A DNA stretch of 64,000 bases from Brachionus plicatilis (lineage: Eukaryota; Rotifera; Eurotatoria; Ploima; Brachionidae): contig QEOQ01000353.1 of NCBI GenBank assembly GCA_010279815.1, positions 393,751 through 457,750 of the forward strand, written 5' to 3'. The translations under genes and the position numbers were made by a program. This document shows, piece after piece, positions 11,987 to 24,496 of the stretch. The notes beneath the pieces were generated by a model, which was given only the letters and a program-made list of their open reading frames with translations, was not told where the DNA came from and did not search any database. The first letter of the stretch is position 1; each line of letters begins with the position of its first letter.

Positions 11987-13321
11987 ATGTCGATTGGCAA
12001 AGTTTTGTCCATTCAGTCCCATGTAGTCCACGGCTATGTCGGAAATCGAGCCGCTGTTTTTCCAATGCAAGTAGGACCTGCACAAATTTTGAATAAAATT
12101 TTAATTTTTTTGCTCAAGTTGCTAGGTTTTGAAGTCGATTTTATAAATTCAGTTCAATTTTCCAACCACACTCAGTACCAGTGTTTCAAAGGACAGTGCT
12201 TAAACGCCGATCAATTGGAAGAGTTGTTAGAAGGTTTAAGACAAAATGATCTTTTAGAATACTCTCATTTACTAACAGGTAAAAATATAATTTTTTTTTT
12301 AGTAAATTTTTTAAACCCTTTTTAGGCTATGTGGGTAACCCGACTTTTTTGAACAAACTAGGAGACTTGATCCAAGAATTGAAGACAAAAAATCCAAATT
12401 TAATTTATTGTAGGCACCCATATTTACAAAAAAAAATTTATTTTAAAATTTTTGGTTCAAGTATGTGACCCTGTTATGGGCGATAATGGAAAACTGGTGG
12501 GCTTTTTGATAAAAAATTTTTTTTTCTATCTTAAATAAATATTTTAAAGTATGTATCTAAAGATTTGGTTAATATTTATGCTGACAGAATATTACCCCTA
12601 GCGGACATCATTACCCCGAATATCTTCGAATTAGAGTAAATTTTTGTTATCAAAAAAATTCAATTACTATTAAAAAATCTTAAGTTTAAAAAAATATTTT
12701 TTTAATTTTTAATTTTTAAATTTAAATTTTTAGTAATTTGGATTAAATTATTTTAAAAAAAATCTGTTTTAATTAAATTAATTGATATAGAGTGATTTAT
12801 GGGAAGAAAATTGAGAGTACTAGTGATTTGTTCACAGCAATAGAGTACTGTCACTCGAAAGGTGTCCAAACAGTTATCATATCTAGCAGTAAACCTTTTG
12901 AAGCTAGCAAAAGTGACAAATTAGTTCTTTATGCAAGTTCAAAGGCTGAAAAAGATGTCATCCGAATCGAATTTGATCAGCTGACTGGGACTTTTTATGG
13001 AACAGGCGATGCCTTTGCGGCAATGTTTTTATCATGGCTTACCAAATTAAATAATTTAAAAGTAAAATAAAGTTTATTGTAAAATATTTATTTATATTTT
13101 ATGTTTAGAGTGCTTGTGAGCATACCATATCAGCCATGCTGCATATTCTTAGACGTACCAATGGTAATTTGATTAATAAGAGAAAAATTTTTTTGAAATT
13201 TTTATTTACAGAAAGTCGAACAAGAGACGACGAACTTTTGGAAATAAAATTAATTCAGAGCAAGAGTGATATAGAAAAACCTGAAATAATTGTAAAAGGC
13301 GAACTTATGGCAAAAAATTAG
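11987..13321 (+). CDS. PDXK: Pyridoxal kinase
   Basis: Eight exons: 11987-12070, 12119-12278, 12326-12409, 12462-12496, 12550-12635, 12791-13061, 13109-13163, 13212-13321; 294 residues. PDXK phosphorylates pyridoxal, pyridoxine and pyridoxamine in the cytosol, feeding PLP synthesis (ribokinase-like fold). Family landmarks are [18 protein letters not shown] at the N-terminus, [24 protein letters not shown], the catalytic anion-hole motif GTGDAFAAM, and the C-terminal [16 protein letters not shown]. The first intron (48 nt) is a multiple of three and has no stop, so it could be read through in frame, but the family alignment shows it is an intron (Q then LGFEVD). An AATAAA lies at 13357. The gene converges on the M3A gene. 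Confidence 0.95.
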
Positions 13322-13419
13322 GGTCAATTTTTTAGATTAGTTAATTTTTTTTATTAAATAAAATTATTTAGAATATTTTTATTTAAAAAATACAAAATCT
13401 CAAATTTTAGAATACAATT

Positions 13420-16400
13420 TTAATTCATGTATGACTTGATAAAAGGATCTAGTGATGGATTTCTGCCACGAAATCTCCTAAACATTTCGTTTGCATGCAA
13501 AGACGAGCCATTTTTTAAATATGTCTCACGGTATCTTTCACCTACACCTTTTAACTTGCTCTCATTATCAAAACCAACATCGTTGAACGCATCGAATAGA
13601 TCAGTGCTCAGCATCTTTAAAATAAATTTAACTTTTAAATTAATTTTTTAAAAGTCCTTAAAGAAATTTATTTATTTTTTAATTTTAAAATTTCAGGTGA
13701 GTGAAATTAAATTGATTTTATTTAGAAGAACTTACGTCAGACCATATTATGGAATAGTAATTGCAGCCAAAGTTTTCACCAAAAATACTTGAAAATTGAC
13801 ACGGTCTGAAGTCGTTTTGGTTCAATTTGACAGGCATGTATTTTGGCCACAACTCTTCCATCACATCGTACCAAAATTTTTCACTAATGTGACACTCAAT
13901 GTCAAAAGCGCTCAAAAAAGTTTGCTTCATAAGCTCGAACGCCTTGAATTTTTCATTAGCTACAAAAAAATTTCTTTATTTTCTTTATATTTCTTATTAA
14001 ATGATAATCTACCATTCACTATTCGATCCAATATTTCATCTGGAATACTTTGGCCATTTTTGTTTGAACTTATTTTCTTCATTACTTGTGGCACAAACAA
14101 AAAACGGCTGTAAAGCTTGTTAGTTAAATGAAGGGAATCTGTTTCTGTTAGATTTGAGTCTGACAATTCAATGTAGTCGGTTTTAGTTAGCAAAGTTTGA
14201 ACAACACCACCAAACTTAACAAAAATAAAGGTTCACTTTGAATCAAATAGCCCCAGAAAATACAATTTTTCAACTTTTACTTTGTTTGGTAAAAATTTTG
14301 ACTGAATTTTTTTTTAAAAACCCTGTCAGTATTTTTTTAAAATTTTTTTTGGCTCTATATTTTTTTAAATCATCTAAAATAGTTTTGAATTTTATTTGTT
14401 TTGAAATATTTATTTGATACAATAAGCACTATTTTGCTTTATTTGTTCATTTTTTTAATTTAATAATAATAATTAATTTACAACACTTATAATTAACAAT
14501 TTGAGTAAAAGTAGAAAGAGAGAAGTAAAGAAAGATGGAACAGAAGCAATTAACTTAAAGATAATTAAATTTTTTCTGAACACTATTTTAAAAAAATTTA
14601 AAAGCAAATTTTTGATCATAAAAATTTTCTTAAATTTGAATCTGTGATTTGAAATTTAGCCCTACTTAAGAAGTAAAAAAGAAGATAAAGAAATTTGCCT
14701 TGAATTTTTCAGACTAAAAATTATAAAATTAAAAATTTTAAAATTTTTGTTTTTTTTTCTTAATATAACTCAATGTTTTCAGGTCCAACTCTAGATCTTG
14801 TTATTCGAAATGCACATTCAAAATATTATATTTGATTATAAAATAAAAAGCTCAGATATCTTGGAGAAAAAAAATCAGGCATGGAACTTTGTAAATCTAA
14901 ATGGAAGACTTTTAAAAAGGAAAATGAAAAAGCTTTTTAAATGGTCACAAAGAGATGAAAAAAGGACATGAATTCAATAAAAACAGGAAAAATCTTAAAT
15001 TCTCTAAATTAAATCAGATAATACATTCAATTTATGATATTTATTTAATTTTTAATTATTTTATTTAAATATCTTTATTTAATTTCAAAAAGTCAATTTC
15101 TAAAAGCAGATTCAGATAATTTATGGTTGTGGTATTCACAGATTGAAAGTACGGATCACCATTTTTTAATCAACGGCAGATAAAATTTAAAAGTTAAAAT
15201 TTTCGATCTTTTCTTGTATATTATTTTAATTAAAGAAAAAAAAAACTATCTATAAAATTTAATTTTACACACCGCATTTTAATGCATAGTTAACTAATTT
15301 TTTTGGCACAAACTTGAAGAGTAAAGAATTCAAATTTTACAACAATCATCGTTAAAGCTTTACAACTAATGAACATATTTAGATTCATGAGAATAATTTT
15401 TTTTAAAGAATAAAAAAATTTGAATAAATTTTTTTGAAATAAGCAAGAAAATTCTAATATGATGTCAGGATTTGAAAAAAAAATCTTCAATAGTTTTAGT
15501 AGATTTAGAATTTCTTAAAATAAAATTTTTTCCCAAAAACTAAATGGTACTTTTGATTTAACCAGAAAAAAATTTAAATTTTCTATTTGGTATTTCTGAA
15601 TAAGAAATAATAAAAGTGTAATTACCTCATAAAACAATTGTTTAACTTGACTTAAGGTTAAGGTGCTATATTCGCCAAGATTTCTCACATTCATGTTCAA
15701 GTAAACTAGAGGCTTAGAACCTGTGATCTCACTCGAATCTAAAAAAAATTCAAATTTTATTAATATTATAATTTAGATATGTATTTTATACTTCTTCCGG
15801 TATAGGACCATATATTGTCTATTTTAAGGTTACGTATGTACGGATCTAAGATCAAATGCGACAAAGTATGTCCATTTTCGTCAATTACACTGTACACTTC
15901 GACACTAGGATCCCATAACCTTTCTCTAAATGAATCATCTTTCTTAATAAATAAAAAATGTAAAACCAATGTAAAAATTTTTAATTAATTTTTAAAATCA
16001 CCCTAAATTCAACATTAAACAAATTTTTGGTCAAATCGAACAATCCATCCAGAACTTTTCTATACGGAAAGTACTCGGCTAATTTTGCTTCATCAACCCT
16101 TGAAGAGAAAAATTCAAAAAAAAAATAAATAACCTTTTTTTTATTTAGTTTTAATTAATTACTCATATTTTTCACTGATGTATCTATTTTTCCAAAATTC
16201 AATATCATAGCTTTCAAAAGGCGTCAAATTTCCGTGATTAGCCGAAAATTTTTGAAGCTTGTCCAAATTTTGCTCAACCAAAGGTTTAATATTCAATTTA
16301 ATTCTAAATTTTTTGTTAATTAAAAATATAATTTAATTAGTGAATAAAAATATCAACCTTTCGAATAAATCAATGACATTGTCTACCTTTACAGCAGCCT

Positions 16401-17614
16401 TATTTTCAATAACTAGCTCGGCAAAGTTTTTGAACCCGTACAAATTGGCTTGTTTTGTCCTGTACTCGAGCAGGCCCTTGATTATCTCAGAGTTGTTTGT
16501 CTGAAATTGTTCGTTTAGATAGGACGCCCGTGAATAATAGGTCTCATAGAGCGTTTTACGCAGTGTCCTATTGCTACAATTTTTCATAAATGACTCAAAA
16601 ACTTCTTCATTGGGAATCACGGTCCAAGGCCCATTTTCAGGATTTTTTCTATAAAAATAAAAACTAGAAATTAAGAATAAAAACTAATTTCCAACTATAC
16701 CGATCATTAGCTATTTTTCTTTTTACTCTAAGCGGAATTTCGCTCAAATTCATCTGGTTGGAAATTCTGAGCTCAAATTTTTTGTCCGCATGGTTAAGTC
16801 TTTGCTTGAACATGCCCTGCTTTTCCTGGATCTTACTGTTCAGCTCTTGGCAAATCTTGTACTCTGCATCGGTAAAATTAAGACCGTTTAGCACACAATT
16901 CCGGATTGATCGATCAATTAATCGATTCTGTGAATCACTCATTAGATGTTTGTTTGAATTTAATTCCTATTTATTTTTTTTTTTTTATAATAAAAAATTT
17001 TATTTAATAAAAAAATAAATAAAATACTTTTAGAATTTTAAAAAATGATCTGTTTGTCCATCTTTCGTTTTTGGTCAAATTTACTTTATAATCTAACTTA
17101 AGAGAAAAAAAATCTCTAAAATTTTATTTAAAATTTTTTATTTTTTATTTTGGTTTACTTTTAAATATCCTGTGTGGTATTTTGAATAGGGATAAATGAA
17201 CGAAAAGTGTCGCGCAGTTTTGTACGCATGGTCCAATTGAGCCATTGATTTTTCAATGGGATTAAAAAGGTTGTCAAAGTTTGTCTCGTAATTTTGCTCT
17301 TTTTCAAATTTTCCGAGAACTTCATTAAATTCCGTATCAAAATTGACGATCAACTTTTGCACTCCGGTCTGCACTTTATTCGGTGTAATTTCATTAAATG
17401 CCGGAATCGGCTCATTTCTCATTATTTCATTAGTTTCAGCAGTGTCCGACGGAATCTCTGGCAATCTTTTAAAAACATCATTTACAATTAATTTTTTTTT
17501 TATTAATAAATCATACAAAAAATAATAGTTTGATCTGATCGAGTTTTTTTGTGTCAAAGCTCCAAGTTTGAGCATTTGGCGTCCTTTGGCCAACTTGCTG
17601 CTCATTAGGCTCAT
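13420..17614 (-). CDS. M3A oligopeptidase-like protein lacking zinc ligands
   Basis: Eleven exons in transcript order: 17614-17517, 17465-17159, 16966-16701, 16648-16358, 16303-16163, 16098-16002, 15942-15792, 15738-15626, 14214-14013, 13959-13736, 13614-13420. Phases close at 694 residues, the usual length of oligopeptidase A-type M3 metallopeptidases. The N-terminus looks like a mitochondrial presequence (inferred). Family blocks: LPEIPSDTAETN, YETYYSRASYL, GFKNFAELV, FGCNYYSIIWSD, RRFRGRNPSLD. The catalytic HEFGH is replaced by YEFGG across the exon 8/9 junction, and the distal Glu ligand position holds His. The His-x-Phe-x-x-His-type loop near the C-terminus is also changed (CQFSS). It is therefore probably a pseudo-protease. 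Intron 8 is 1411 nt; the others are 51-192 nt. Divergent from the FBXW2-like gene, 179 bp away. Confidence 0.85.
14215..15625 (-). other. Long intron 8 of the M3A-like gene
   Basis: 1411 nt between donor GAG|GTAATT and acceptor TTAAG|TTTGG. AT-rich. I see no additional exon: joining the flanking exons gives a gapless alignment with the family across the zinc site. No gene or clear repeat inside. Confidence 0.6.
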
Positions 17615-17793
17615 TTTTATTGATTTTACTTTTTGATAAAATATTTTTATTTTTTTTTCAAATTTATTTTTTGAAATATTTCATAGTTATATAATAAATT
17701 TTTTTTTTTCTCTTCCAACCAAGCATATTTATTTTTATTATTGAATAGATTTAAATATTTATTAGCATAAATTAGAGTTAAGTTTAGTTTAAA
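17615..17793. promoter_or_regulatory. Divergent promoter, M3A-like / FBXW2-like
   Basis: 179 bp separate the two start codons, so both promoters must lie here or in the first exons. No specific motif can be named. Confidence 0.4.
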
Positions 17794-19612
17794 ATGGAAT
17801 GCGAAATAGATAAAGCTGTTTTAAGCCAGCTGAAAGCAAATCCAAAGAGACGTCAGCAATTTTTCATGGAATATCTAAAGATCTGTGAGCCCAGCGACTT
17901 GATTTTAGTGGAACAATGTCTGGCCGAGTATAAGCGCGACTTTTTCGCCATTCTACCAAGCGAAATAGTCGAAATTATAATCGGCTTTCTGGATTGGAAA
18001 AGTCTGCTCAACTGCTGTCTGGTAAAGCCACTTGGCAAACATTTTTGAATTTTTTTGTTGACAATTTTTTTCAGGTCAGCAAAACTTGGAATGAAAAAAT
18101 AAGCTTTGGTTTTAACACTTTTTGGTATCAGATGTGTCTGAGGCACCTGCCTATAAATCTAATTGAGCAAAACGATTTCCATCCGGACATTGCCGAGAGA
18201 AATTACAAGAAAATTTTTGTCAGGATCATGAAAGAGTCCAGCATGTTGGAGCACGGCGCAATTTTTAATTCAACAAGCTTTGGGCCTGTGGAAATAGAAG
18301 CCATATCAACATACAAAAATGTGGTTGCCACTGGTGAGATAAATCCTAGTTTATTAACAAATAATATTAACAATTCATATTCTCATATTCACACCAAATC
18401 TAATCAAATTCTTTACTAATTAATATTAAGCTACCCATGTAGTCAAATTTTGGACAATGGACACCATCAGTTCAAAATGGACCTACCAGAAGACAATGAC
18501 TCTGCAATCAAGAGCCCAGAAGTTCAGCTTTAATGACAAACATTTGCTGGCAAGCACCTATTTTATGACAATAGGCCTCTATTCAATGGAATCAGAGCAA
18601 TTTTTGCACGAATACATCGGTCATACATGTTCAGTGACCGGTTTTACTTTTGACGATGAACTAAAGTTGGTTGTGTCCGGCTCAGCCGATGGCACTGTCA
18701 AATTTTGGCCAATGCAGCCCGAAGAACGGACACAAACAATTATAAACAAGCCAATTAGGACCATCAACAATTTGGCATGGATAGCCTCAATAAGTGTGAG
18801 CCACTACGCAAATAATGACTACCTGGTGATTATTCTGGGCGCCAATAGCCTCTGTTATGTCAATTTGGTGGAAAAAATTGACGACTTCCAAGACCCTAAT
18901 GACCCCAATGCTCAGAACACATTCAGGTTTAGATACAATTTGAAGATATCGGATCAATATGTCAAGTTTATAGATATGGAAAGTATTTATGAGACAAATA
19001 GTGACAGTAGTGCTTTGATTAGTAATAAAAGTTGGCTGAGTTTTAATAATAAAGTATTGAACATATTTTTAATTGCTGACAATAATTCAAACCAGAACAG
19101 AAAAGTTTTTTGTCAAAGGTATTCGATTGAAAAAAATGTGCCAGACCAGTGCCTTGAAGTGGAATGCATGGAGTCGCCCTTGGATGAAAAGTGTCTGGAA
19201 TTCTTGAATCATAGGTTTCTTTACAATTATGGTATAGGCCAATTTGAGATTGTATCCATAGGTCTGAAGTAAGATTTAGATAATTTTTTTTTTATTAAAA
19301 TAAAAATTAATTTTTTTCTTAAGCTTTTGTTTGCTTGTTGACGAAGAGCATTCGTTCTACATGGCTAATTTGAAGTCAAAATCAATCAATAAAATAGATG
19401 TTAACTTGAATTTAGACCGAAAACAAAAATTTTTCAGAATTTTACTCAACAGTATTCAGGAGCAATTTATTTTGGGTGATAAAAATTGGCTCAATGGCTT
19501 TTCGTTAGACCATGAAAATTTTTCTATAAAAAAAAATTGTTTTCCTCTAGTTTTTTATTCATCGCGAAGAAATGAATGTTTTGTAATTCAAGCAAATGAG
19601 TTGATAAAATAG
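17794..19612 (+). CDS. FBXW2: F-box/WD-repeat protein, FBXW2-like
   Basis: Four exons: 17794-18021, 18075-18333, 18431-19268, 19324-19612; 537 residues (vertebrate FBXW2 is about 450). It would be a substrate-recognition subunit of an SCF ubiquitin ligase. The F-box lies at about residues 48-95 (YKRDFFAILPSEIVEII, FLDWKSLLNCCLVSKTWN), matching the FBXW2 F-box closely. Downstream are WD repeats, the clearest being SVTGFTFDDELKLVVSGSAD followed by GTVKFW. The C-terminus has GDKNWLNGF, as in FBXW2. Several WD blades are strongly diverged, so orthology is good but not certain. The stretch before the F-box, with acidic and basic helices, matches the family N-terminus only loosely. Confidence 0.8.
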
Positions 19613-21304
19613 CTTTTTAAATTATTATTATTTATTATTTTTTTTAATTAAATTCAAAAAATTTTCTTAAATTAATATTTAAATGTTTTTCTTTATTTAT
19701 TTAATTATGTTGAGATTAGAAAAATAAAAATTTTTTAAACACCGAAACGCCTTTATTCTTGATTTATTTCAATTTTTTTTAATGTTTGTCATTAATTTAC
19801 ACTAGCATCAATCAAATCTTAATACTATTTTAAATTACAGTTTTTAAAAAAATCAAATTTTAAAATTTTAAGATAAAATAAGATTTTTAAGTCCTTTTTA
19901 ATATTATTCAATTCCATCACTTGTTCTTTCTTTATAAAATTGGGTTTTGAACGAATAAAAGAGTCGACAAAAATCATTTATTATGAGAAAGTTTGGATTT
20001 TCTTCACAATTCAAATTTAATTATTTTTTAAACACTCAACTTCAAAAATAATTTCAGAATTTTAAATTAATACATAGTGATGTTATTATATAATGCATTT
20101 ACCTTTATTACGTTAAATAAGGTAAGCTAACGATATTTTGCCATTTTCACCTAAAATTTGTAAAATTCTGATATTTTGGGGTAAATTAAGTTTATTTTTG
20201 GAAAATTGGTGAAAAAATTCTCAATTTTGGGATATTTTCTATTTTAGAGAAAAATAATACATAACTAAGTTAAACTGATAAAAAATTTTATCAAAAAGGT
20301 AAACTATTAAGCCGTCATATTAGTGATTAAATCATCATGTTAAAAAAACGATTGTCATTTAAAAACTAAACGGGGTCCGGTACGGAGCTGATTAATTAAA
20401 CAGGGTCGATTTTTTTGATTATTTTATTTTTTCAGACAATTCTGTTAAAACAAAAATGATAAAACATTATGATTTTTCGAAAGGTATAAATGCTTCAATT
20501 TACCGAGTATGATGTGTCCTTTAGAATTTTGACATCTCATTTAAAAAAATTTTTTGTACTAAAAATTAATTAAAAAAATAAATGTTAAATCGTGAGGGAA
20601 ATTTTCCCTCGAGCTAGCATCACTACATTTTCACAAATTATTTTTGAAAATAAAAAATAATTAATAATGATCCTTTGTTTGAAATTTCTTATTAAATTCT
20701 AAAAGTTTTATTAGATTAATTAATAATTATTCAATAATAATTTAATAAAATTTTTTTAGCTGAATGTGTTTAAAAAGCTGAATAATTGAAAATTAAATTG
20801 TTTAATAGAGTTCAACCTTCTATAGAAGAATCGAACAGCGAAAATAAAAAATATTTTAATTTTCTTTTAAATCATATTTTAACTTATTTTACTTTTATTT
20901 TATTTTTTGTTGATATTTTCTTATCTGAAGGATCTTTAGCTCGGCACACAGATAAAAAAAAAAGCTCTTCTTTTGCCTCATTTATTTAAAGATATTTTTC
21001 AAAAATATTTTTCTTACCAAGAATTAATTTTATGACATTAAGTAGGAAATTTGACCATTGTCAAGTTTTGATAATTAGTTACCTATCACCGATGCATAAA
21101 GTGCAAATTTTTTCATTTCATTTTTAATTTTGTTTTAACATATTATTTAAAAATCAATTTTTACAGAATATTTTCTAAAACAATATGCATGAAAATTGGA
21201 ACAATCATTAAATAAAAAAAAAGAAGATTCTAAAATTTATTTTAGGAGTTAATTAAATTATGTTTAATCTAAAGTTTCGAATTTTTAAAATTAAACTAAT
21301 TAAT
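19613..21304. other. Intergenic, FBXW2-like to STOML2
   Basis: No gene recognised. It contains a candidate TIR element (20073-20629, listed separately). The remainder is A/T runs. Confidence 0.5.
20073..20629. mobile_element. Candidate Tc1/mariner-like MITE
   Basis: The left edge tacatAGTGATGTTA is mirrored at the right by tagCATCACTaca. This is the same AGTGATG core as the TIR of the 2509-3900 element, but the match is short. A 1-nt-loop hairpin GAGGGAAA/TTTCCCTC lies just inside the right end (about 20594-20610). There is no ORF. The borders are approximate. Confidence 0.35.
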
Positions 21305-22520
21305 TTAATTAGATTCAGTCTGAGACTTGATTTCGGTAGGTTCATTTCGATTTAATGTCTTATAAATAGACAATGCCTTTAAAAAAATTACTTTAACTTA
21401 ACTTATATTCTAATTTTCTAATTTTTACCTGTGTTACCATGCTGTTCACGTTTGAAATATCACCTGGCATAATCACAGTGTTGTTGGTTTTAGCTAATTT
21501 TCCAAATTCATTCACATACTGTTGTGCTAGGAAAAGACCGGCAGATTCTTCTCCTTTCTAAAAAAAAATTAACTTTGATTTAAAAAAATGAAAAGCTTCA
21601 ACATTTAGTTTCAATGATTCGGCGACAAGACTGATGGAGTCAGCTTTGGCTTTGGCAACTCTCATCAGCGCTTCGGCTTCGCCCTGAGCTCGGTTTATTT
21701 GTTCTAGCTGGTTGGCTTCTGATACTAAAATTTTTGATCTCTTTTCTCCTTCTGCCTTGTTTATGCTCGCCTCTCTAAGTCCTTCGGATTCAAGAATAGC
21801 CGCTCTTTTCTTTCTTTCAGCTTCAACTTGCATTTGCATTGCTTCTTGCACTTTTTCTGGCAATTTCACATCTCTAATCTCGTAGCGAAGACAATTGATG
21901 CCCCAAGCATTAGCCGCCTTATTGATGGACTCCACTATGGCAATGTTCAAAGACTCTCGCTCTCTAAACACAGAATCAAGCACTATTTTACCAAGCTCGG
22001 ATCTCATTGTAGTTTGAGCAAGTTGGGTTATGGCATGCTCGGCATCATCTACACCATACGATGCCAAATAGGGATCAAAAATTTTCAAGTAAAGAACACC
22101 ATCTAGCTTAAGTGTCACATTATCCTTGGTAATAGCACTCTGAACTGGGATATCAATTACAATTTCTTTTAAACTCTGCAGATACTTTACTTTATCGATA
22201 ACTGGAATTAAAAAATTAAGACCCTTTAAGATAAAATTTTTGATTTTTCAAATAAAATAAAAAATATTGAGTCTCACCGGTGATAGAATTTTGTTAAATT
22301 TTCCCATTCTTTCTATCACCCATGCTTCTTGTTGAGGAACAAACAAAATTCCAAAGTTAATCGGTGTAGAATTGTTAGAGTAGCTGGCAGATAAGATTTC
22401 GCTTGATGAACCTATTCTCAAAAGCTATTTGAAATAAAAAAAATTCTTCTTAAATTTTAATTATTAAAAAGTTACTTTTGGAACAAGAGTCCGAGTTCTA
22501 TTTAATAAAAGTCTGGACAT
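21305..22520 (-). CDS. STOML2: Stomatin-like protein 2, mitochondrial
   Basis: Five exons in transcript order: 22520-22476, 22424-22278, 22223-21603, 21557-21429, 21376-21305; introns 45-54 nt; 337 residues. STOML2 is an SPFH-family scaffold at the mitochondrial inner membrane that organises cardiolipin-rich domains with prohibitins and proteases. An Arg-rich N-terminus (MSRLLLNRTRTL) fits mitochondrial import. The SPFH domain covers about residues 35-200: LFVPQQEAWVIERMGKF, LKEIVIDIP, ITKDNVTLKLDGVLYL, QTTMRSELGK, FRERESLN, and WGINCLRYEIRDVKLP. An Ala/Glu-rich coiled coil follows (about 200-270: QMQVEAERKKRA, INRAQGEAEA). The C-terminus AQQYVNEFGKLAK matches the family. The N-terminus lies in a short first exon, as expected. 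Confidence 0.95.
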
Positions 22521-23545
22521 TTTTACTGTGATTTTTATTATTATTAAGTAATAAAAAAAAAATTTAAAAAATGTTATTCAATATTTCAATTAGGAATATT
22601 TGAGGAAAATTTTTAAAATTAAGTTAAAATTCAAAATTTTGTTAACAAATAAACAAAAATTTATTTTTTAAAATATTCATTTTTTTGTTGAACTATTTTC
22701 GTCAAGGTTTAAAACTCGTGTAGCTGGCGACAAGCTTTTTTTACTTTTTTTGTAGTTATTCTTACTTTCTAGTCAAGAATTTTTAAACAATTTAAATAAT
22801 CAGTTTAATAAAATAATTTATTTTGATGAAATTTTTCATACTTCTCGGATTTTAAAAATTTGGGTATTCAATGTAATGGGTAAAAAGGAGTCTAATAATT
22901 TATTTCTGGGATTTGATTAAATTTGTTAAAATTTTTTGAATGAGAAGGGAGTCTAAAATAACCATGCATCTTCCAGTGTTAGAGATTTATGGTGGTAATT
23001 ATTTGCAAATTGATTTTTAATAAACAGTATGCAATTTATTATTAAATAATATTTATTTTTTATTTAGGAATAATGTTTGAAATAAAAAGTATGATAAATA
23101 GACTTTATACTAAGGTGCTTCAATAAAAGACCCAGAATAAGTCAAATTACGTAATTTGACTTATTCTGGGCCAAATTAGTAGCTAACTTTTCCTTTGAAA
23201 AGTTGAAGGAAAAGTTGAAGAAAAGAAAGAGTCGAGGAAAGGAATAGTTGAAGAAGAGTCGAGGAACAAAATGCGTACAAGTTAGTTTTAATTTGTATTG
23301 TAATTTGGGTGATACTAAGTTTTTATCAGCTGACACATTTTGCGGAACAATTTTTAAACCCATGGTAAAAATGTTATTTCATTTAAAAATTTTTTTTTTG
23401 TTCTTTTTTCCAAAATTCACAATGCCAATTTATTTTAGATTTCTGTTTTTTTTATCAAAATAATAATTTTTAAAATTAAATTTTATCTTTTTATTTATTT
23501 CATTTTAATAAAATAATTAAATTAATTTCGCTAGCCCTTTACGGT
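22521..23545. other. Intergenic with palindrome and purine-rich repeat
   Basis: No gene recognised. It contains the 40-bp perfect palindrome at 23131-23170 and, at 23185-23270, short degenerate repeats of aagttgaag and gagtcgagga. Confidence 0.5.
23131..23170. repeat. 40-bp perfect palindrome
   Basis: CCCAGAATAAGTCAAATTAC is followed directly by its exact reverse complement, with no spacer. The arms are 20 bp each. Confidence 0.95.
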
Positions 23546-23870
23546 TTACCAACTGAAAAGCCGGCAACCTATAACTTGATTTAGAGCTGTTTCATATCTC
23601 TCTAATAAAATAATTTCTTCTCTAAAATTAAACTTGTGAGCTTTTACAGAACGACTTCTGTCAAAAACATTACCATTCAAAAACAGGACATATCGCTTTT
23701 TAGCTGAAGAGACACATTTTGGAGATACAACCAACAGATGGTCTATCACTATAGAGCTTTTTAGGTTATGTCAGTAAAGTCTTACGTATGTAGAAGCTCA
23801 ATTTTTACTAAAAGACTCCCATCATCAATTTCCTGCGCAACAATTTTACTTTTGTTTCACAATTTTCTGT
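23546..23870 (-). CDS. Possible terminal exons of an unrecognised gene
   Basis: A 66-codon frame ends at 23546 (VSPKCVSSAKKRYVLFL... NQVIGCRLFSW-stop). Immediately upstream another open frame reads KIVAQEIDDGSLLVKIELLHT. The two join in phase only across a 29-nt GTAAG...AAAAAG segment, well below the 44-60 nt introns of neighbouring genes, so this is either an exceptionally short intron, a frameshifted pseudogene or chance. The alternation of hydrophobic and charged residues and Cys spacing look protein-like, loosely like an OB/NTR-type domain, but I cannot assign it. No upstream exon or start was found. Confidence 0.25.
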
Positions 23871-24496
23871 ACTTAAAATGTTTTGAAATAAAAAAATATC
23901 TTGGAATTTTTTATATATTTTTTTGTTAATTAATTTTGCACTAACTTTAAATAAACAAATAATCTCAAAAAATAATTTATTTATTGGAAAATTTTTTAAT
24001 TTAAAATCAAAAAAATAAAAATAATAGGAAAAAAATATTTTATTAGATTTCGTTGATGGCTATTTGGCTCTTTAGATAGAAAAACTACCGAAATATAACT
24101 TGTACCATGAAAAATTCAAAAGTAAAATTACTTCATCCAAAAAGGAAAAAAGTAACAGATCAGAATAAAACTATACTATAATTTTGTGTAATTGAGAATT
24201 TTTTTGTATTTGACAAGTAATAAAATATTTTTTTAAAATTCAGTTGTTTCTGTAATGAAATTTTTTTGTGTGTGATAACCTTTTTTATTAATTAATTATT
24301 AATTTTTTCCATGAAACAAATTTATTTATTAAAAACTTTATTTATAAATATAACAATAATTTGACACCAAAGAACTCATTTGTATGAACCAATAATCATT
24401 GATCGGCGAAGGAAAAAACAAACTTTGATTTAAAAAAAAAGCGACAATAAAACCTAATAATTAATTTACAAAAAAATTTAGAAAAAAAGATTGACA
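23871..24496. other. Intergenic, nothing recognised
   Basis: AT-rich sequence downstream of the CRTC stop codon. The CRTC 3' UTR presumably lies at its right edge. Confidence 0.5.
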